DNA of 64,000 bases, taken from assembly GCA_003254905.1 (NCBI GenBank), contig QANU01020160.1, positions 28,724 to 92,723 on the forward strand, given 5' to 3'. The position numbers were made by a program, and so were the translations under genes. The stretch comes from Nissolia schottii (taxonomy: Eukaryota; Streptophyta; Magnoliopsida; Fabales; Fabaceae). Below, in pieces: positions 58,862-64,000 of this stretch; the stretch's first letter is position 1; each line of letters starts with the position of its first letter. The notes under the pieces were generated by a model. It did no database searches and was not told where the DNA came from. It saw only the letters and a program-made list of their open reading frames with translations.

Positions 58862-59093
58862 CTGAGTCTGAATTCGTTGTGGCGAATTCAGACCCCCAAA
58901 CTTTTTTTTTAAAAAGGGTCTGAATTCGCCACAGGGTGTGACGATTTCAGACTCCTGGAGTCTGAATTCGCCACACCCCGTGGCGAATTTAGACTTTTTT
59001 TTTAAATATCTGAATTCACAACAGAGTATGACAGACTTTTTATTTTTTTTAAATGTCTGAATTCGCCACTGGGTGTGGCGAATTCAGACTCAG
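58862..59093. repeat. Array of GTCTGAATTCGCCAC palindromes
   Basis: Five hairpin-forming units in 230 bp, separated by T-rich spacers. The last is perfect: GTCTGAATTCGCCAC (59055-59069), a 5-base loop, GTGGCGAATTCAGAC (59075-59089). Units at 58866-58893, about 58916-58952 and about 58960-58995 carry mismatches, and the one at about 59010-59037 is badly decayed. Confidence 0.85.
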
Positions 59094-62000
59094 GCCTGTA
59101 CAATTGTAAATTTGTGTTTCAACCCATATTTTGGTATACAAGTATCTAATGAAGCCGTGTAAATGTAATGAGGCCTCCATAATCCAAGCCCTTGCAAAGT
59201 AATCCATTTTGATCTTACGGTTGCTATTGATATGAAGGTCCATTCATGGGATTACATTTTTTTATGAATAGTGTTATTTGTATACTAAGCATGGTGTAAA
59301 CACTAAATCTCTCTCTCACATACATCATGAGGTTCACACTCACATCTACGCTTTCTATGGTTGATTGTAATTACTGGATTTAGGAAAACAGAAACTAAGT
59401 CTGAAAGTGTCTATACCAAATTTTCTTTTTAGAAAGCAGAAAGACCAAAGAATTTGAATAAACTTAGGCATAACATGATATTTTTATGGAAAAAGTTAGG
59501 TATTCTTTAGTAGAGCATGACTGCCAAAATAGAGTAAAAGCTCATTTTACACCTTCAAATGGTATGTATTGTATTTATATGCGCGCTTCACTTCAGTCTT
59601 CTAAAATTTAAAAAATCAATCATTTAATCCTAATATTATAAAACATGCTTCAAGTTAGCCCTCGGGAAGAAGTGGCAAACATCACTCCAGGATCTCACGT
59701 GAATCACATTTTGTAACTCCAGGCAACAAATCGTTAATCTATTAATTTCATGTATTAATTAAAATGAAGTGCTCATACAACCTCACGAGTAAAATCAATA
59801 TTTGGTATCACTTTGCCATTTTTTTACTTTATCATTATTATCGTAATACTTTGAAGATTTGATATCAAATATAATCAGTTCTCTCTGTCTAAAGATCTGA
59901 GATACGACAAAAAGCAACAGTTAATTAATAAGGGGGGCGTACTATGATCAATAGCATGAATATAAGACACAGTGGAGTTGAAAAGGTGGATTCGAGGCTA
60001 GGCATAGGCAACACATGAGAGCCACTGGAAGGAACTCCTTACGCGGTATCTTAGAAAAAAATAGAGAACCTTTAAAAAATATATATAGGTGCATGGTCAC
60101 CATTCCATCCTGTATATTTGTAACACAAAAGGGTGTGCAAAACTTGATGTATCGGGGGATCTTTTTAGCCTGGCATCACCATTGATTGGTTTCTCTTTTT
60201 TCTTTTTCTTTTTTTCTTTTTTTGGTTCTGAATCAAAAAAAGCAACAAGCCAAAAAGAAGACAGGACAAGGGGAAGAATCTCCAAAAACTGCTGGTCAGT
60301 AGTTAGTACATGGGATTCTTCGTGCTTTTCTAGTTCTGTGATATTTACTTGTCCTTGTTTACTTCTGAGGGTGCATGGAACATGTCAATGCCGTAAAGAC
60401 GGATGTGTGATGATTGAGATGGTGATGGAACGGAAGGTAGCAAAAGAGAGAGAGATTAAACACCTCAGACATAAAGGTTATTGGTGGGTCAGTGCAGAAT
60501 GTTTATGCTAAAGCCTAAAGCCACTCTCTCAATCACTCAATAATGTTCTCTGGTGATGACTATACTAGTAAAATTTAGATCCTCTAAAGTGAGATTTTAT
60601 CTTTGGATCAATAAAAGAGAGAATGGGATTCATTCCTGCTTTATTAATTCAATATTAAAATCTCTTACTTTACTCTCTAAAATAAGATATAGTGTATGTT
60701 TCATCCACTATAAACTTAACATGTTCTTTTTGTTAAATGATTTTTATTTTATTCAGTTAGATGGATGATTATGTTATTGAAAGAAGGTAAAGAATATTGA
60801 TAACCATGCTAATGATGGTTGAGAAAGTTGGTAAAGATTATTCTTGCATCTCACATAAATGAGCTCATAACCTTGATGCGACGTATTTATTTGGATCAAA
60901 AAGTTATTGATAGGTTAAAAATTATAACTATTGACAATGATGCAATTTTATTTTCTGACAGTTTTTCAACATCTAATATAAGTGTTGCATCTGTTACAAG
61001 TATCATGTTAAGCCCATCAAATACTAAGGATGATACTTCGTCAAATTAAAACCACCAATTTGAAAGTAGCTCTTTTAAGTGCTAAAGCCTAAGGTCAACT
61101 ATGTAATAAAATTAACCATTTATTTAACTGAAGTGATTATATTTTGTCACATCACTTATGCGGTGTTTGTTTTACACTTCGAATGCAACAAGACAATTCC
61201 CTACAGGCCTTTTTCTAAGCTTTTTTTATATCAGTAAGTTTGGTTTACCCTCTTAACGCCCCTTCACACAAAGCGAGGATTGAATTCCTTCTGTGTAAAG
61301 GTGTTTTTTCAGTTTGCAGAACCAACGAAACTATTATTGGTTCCTTTTTCCCTTTGCTCAGTATTACTTAGCATTGAGAGGAATCTAGAGGACTAAAACA
61401 GACACTTAGAATATCAATACCCTTTTAGCGGTAACTTGAATTCAAAATTCTCTTATTTCAAACCCTATCTTTTTGCTATAAAATATATATCAGAATGATG
61501 CTTCAACTTGATAAAGAAAAAACAGGAAAAAAAAAAGGTTTACATCAGTCCAGCTGAATTTAAACCTCTGGGAGTCTACATGATGAGTCATGTTTTTAAT
61601 TTTATACTCCTAATTAAGTTTTCAAAAAAACTTTAGCTGTTTCAAGTATATTGGTATGTACCTAAGATTTGGGTAGACACTACAATGACAATAGAACAGA
61701 AGTTGATCATAATTTGACAAAGTTAAAATGTCTACTTCAGTCTTTTTATTTCTGATCAAATATTTATGTAAATTTCACTAGCCTTCTACGAGATTCTATG
61801 AAATTAAGTGAAATTACATTAGTCCTTTTTATTTGTCAATTTAATACTAACATTCTTAATGATAATAAAGTTAGATGTCATATATTATTAAGATGTTTTA
61901 TCTTATATGTTCCTCGTATTTTTACACTCAATAGATTTTACTACCCTTTCGACCCTTTCTTGTACAACTTCATAACCCCTCTTTGAGGGACCAGAGGCGC

Positions 62001-62240
62001 GGTGAAGTTAAGTGACGATGTGTTTGATTGGAGTAAAAATTTCCTGAATTAAATTCATAATTTTACTCATGAATCCATGTAATGGAATGTTTTACCTTGA
62101 CCAAACACAGAAGTCAGAATTGTTTGGATAAATTGATCTTTAGGATAAGGCAATGTGATTTACCCTAAATACTTCAATAAAGAACTTAGAATTTTGAACT
62201 TTGCATGTGAGAGACACCTAACTTGCTCGTATAATATAAT
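59094..62240. other. Intergenic region with MITE fragments, no confident gene
   Basis: 59262-59335 (AGTGTTATTTGTATACTAAG ... CTCTCTCTCACATAC) is a half-copy of the MITE at 62243-62387. 60575-60700 begins with GATCCTCTAAAGTGAGATTT, related to the MITE at 20301. Frames at 60089-60511 and 60819-61049 are open but match nothing I recognise and look compositional (a Phe/Ser run from a poly-T tract in the first). Confidence 0.4.
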
Positions 62241-62242
62241 CA

Positions 62243-62387
62243 AAAATGTTATTTGGACATTAAGGTTGATGTTAGCCACTAAGTTTTTCTCTCACATTCA
62301 CATCATGTGTCACACTCACATATACATGATGCGGGTGTGAGAGAGAGACTTGGTGTCTAACACCAACCTTAGTGTCAAAATAGCACT
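62243..62387. mobile_element. Fold-back MITE
   Basis: The left arm ATTTGGACATTAAGGTTGAT with GTTAGCCACTAAG and the reversed right arm TTTTGACACTAAGGTTGGTG with TTAGACACCAAGTC pair along most of the element. Inner blocks TCTCTCACATTCACATCATG and CATGATGCGGGTGTGAGAG close the hairpin. Confidence 0.7.
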
Positions 62388-64000
62388 CTTCTAGTATAAT
62401 ATGACACATGTACATTCTTTTCTTGACTGTTATTCTATTACTCTTTCTGTCCAATATTTTTTGTTATCATTTTTTTAATTAAGTGTCATTGAAAATATTA
62501 AAGATAATAAGAGTAAACTTATAAAAAAAATACATTTAATGTTATGTTAATCTAATAAAATGACAAATAATCTTGAACATATTTATTGCTCAAAAGATGT
62601 AAAAATAAAAAGCGGTCAAAGATAGTACTAACTATAATTCCCCCAGGACTTTGTTCTATTGTTCAGTAATATTAAAAAATTATTATTTATATTTATTATA
62701 AATTAAATACAAAATATTTCATTGACTCACCACCTGTCCACCATCAAATGAGATTTTATGTTAAAATTTAATGATAAATATGATACCACCGAGCGTGGTA
62801 TCCTATGTAACATGAGAAATTCTTGCAGTAAGACATAGATACATAGATTTTGTTCTGATACATAGAAAGTGTGACACATCATCTTGTGGGTCCCATGTGT
62901 TTCCTATTTTTTCTTAAAAAATACTAGACAACTTAACCATGGTTAACTTAACCTATCTCTTTCTTTCTCTTTCTTCTTTTCTGTATGTGTAATTTTCCGT
63001 TCTCCTTTCTCCCTTCCTCTTCTAACCTTCATCGTTTAGGCAACTCCGCCGACAAGCTCCGTCGTCGACCTTTTCCTGCGGCCTCGGCCAACAACCTCGT
63101 TCTGCGACCACACACAGCTGGCAACCTGTCCACCAGCAATAATTGAGAGAAGGACCCTAAGTTTGCAGGACATTATGCAAACCGTCAATTATTTTCTTGT
63201 TTTTTCATTTTTTGTTGGTATTAATTTTATTGATAGAGAAAAAAACAAAATTGGGACTTTGAAAGTTGAGAGTTTTTGTAATTTTGCAACTGAAGGAGTC
63301 ATTTTAATTTTTATTCTGATTATGGAGATCCTTGTGATACTATTCATTCTGATTCTCTAGGCCAGTAGCATTCATCCTGACTCTCATTAAAAATTTTGGT
63401 GCGCTACACACTGTATAAATGTGTGTGGAGATCCTTGTGATGTTACAATGGAGCCTCCATTTTTTTTATATTGTCTTTGTTCTGAAGTATGCATCTCGGT
63501 ACACTCTCTGGAGTCTAAAGCTCTGGGACCTGACAAAGACTCTAATACGATCTCTGAACTCGCGTTGCGATAGGTACCTGCAAGCATTCTAACGCTCAAG
63601 TAAGCAAGGAGTTTAAGGAGTATAGTAAGTGATAATTAGATGATCTTCATTCCTGGAGTACGGGCTACTATATAATTGTGGTGGTTGAGGTTGTTCCGCC
63701 TATCACAGCAATGAGAGAATATCTTGATCCCGCATATGGTGGGCTGTCCGAAGATTTCGGGGTGGCTTATCTCGAGCAAGTAAGTTGGCGGGTATCTCGA
63801 GACCGACCCAGGACGTGGCCAGGCCGGTGGTGCAAGGTGGGTCCGCAGGATGCTGGGCTTGGGTGGTCGGGTCGCTAAGATGGGTCTTTTTGGCCCAGTC
63901 CATAACAGTCTTCATATCAATTTAAAACCTTAATAGAATTACACAAAAAATTTAAAAATACAAAAAAATGAAATAAAAACTGAGATAAAAAAAAAAAAAA
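62388..64000. other. Terminal region without a confident gene
   Basis: 62870-63160 is promoter-like: a CT-rich run, then GC-richer CTCCGCCGACAAGCTCCGTC (63044 onward). No frame extends from it. 63660-63900 is relatively GC-rich and ends GGCCCAGTCCATAACAGTC, like the tail of an LTR or gene fragment. The window ends in poly-A-rich DNA. Confidence 0.35.

Noticed and set aside
53036..59093. Possible CRISPR-like arrays (repeat units at 53.0, 57.2 and 58.9 kb)
   Set aside because: Units vary, spacers are irregular or low complexity, and the DNA is plant nuclear.
60089..60511. 140-codon + frame with a Phe/Ser run
   Set aside because: The hydrophobic run comes from a poly-T/C tract; the rest matches no family I know, and no splice context supports it.
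60819..61049. 76-codon + frame (MRKLVKIILASHINELITLM...)
   Set aside because: Composition is protein-like, but there are no family motifs, promoter or continuation; too weak to call.

Overview
This is plant nuclear DNA, almost certainly from a eudicot; I could not settle the family. It is AT-rich, has spliced genes with long introns, and is crowded with plant transposon families: an Athila-like Ty3/gypsy element, non-LTR retroelements, hAT-type and fold-back MITEs, Helitron-like ends and a plant-mobile-domain relic. Nothing suggests bacteria: no operons, no CRISPR array, no bacterial replication or attachment sites.

Layout. 1-8867 is the 3' two thirds of an Athila-like Ty3/gypsy retrotransposon: decayed RT/RNase H, an open integrase frame, a broken extra ORF downstream of integrase, a purine tract and a 1.5-kb 3' LTR. 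A 1,582-bp solo LTR of a related element sits inside its RNase H domain with a perfect 5-bp target duplication. 8868-10080 is intergenic. 10407-33997 holds a complete 21-exon gene on the + strand for the largest subunit of RNA polymerase I (NRPA1, 1,673 aa by my exon model). Its introns carry at least five 5'-truncated LINE copies, several hAT-type elements with readable 8-bp duplications, and two fold-back MITEs. 34.0-44.0 kb is gene-poor: an orphan exon-like segment, a long AAT microsatellite, a broken plant-mobile-domain gene on the - strand, and promoter- or LTR-like pieces. 44205-44498 is an intact two-exon RCI2/PMP3 (LTI6) membrane peptide gene with a G-box/ABRE promoter. 48594-51252 on the - strand is APC11, the RING-H2 subunit of the anaphase-promoting complex. 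Its first intron has a U12-type donor but does not end in a usable AG in frame. 51.3-64 kb has no confident gene. It contains a GC-rich hAT-like element next to the APC11 5' region, a second Helitron-like end, palindromic arrays and MITEs.

The three host genes (Pol I transcription, stress-induced membrane peptide, cell-cycle ubiquitin ligase) look functionally unrelated, as is usual for neighbouring plant genes. I did not find a new multi-gene system. The most useful leads are the APC11 intron-1 boundary, the duplicated splice acceptor in NRPA1 intron 10, the CCGCTCAGCGG motif clusters in the Athila-like promoters, and the perfect palindromes at 41.3 and 58.9-59.1 kb.
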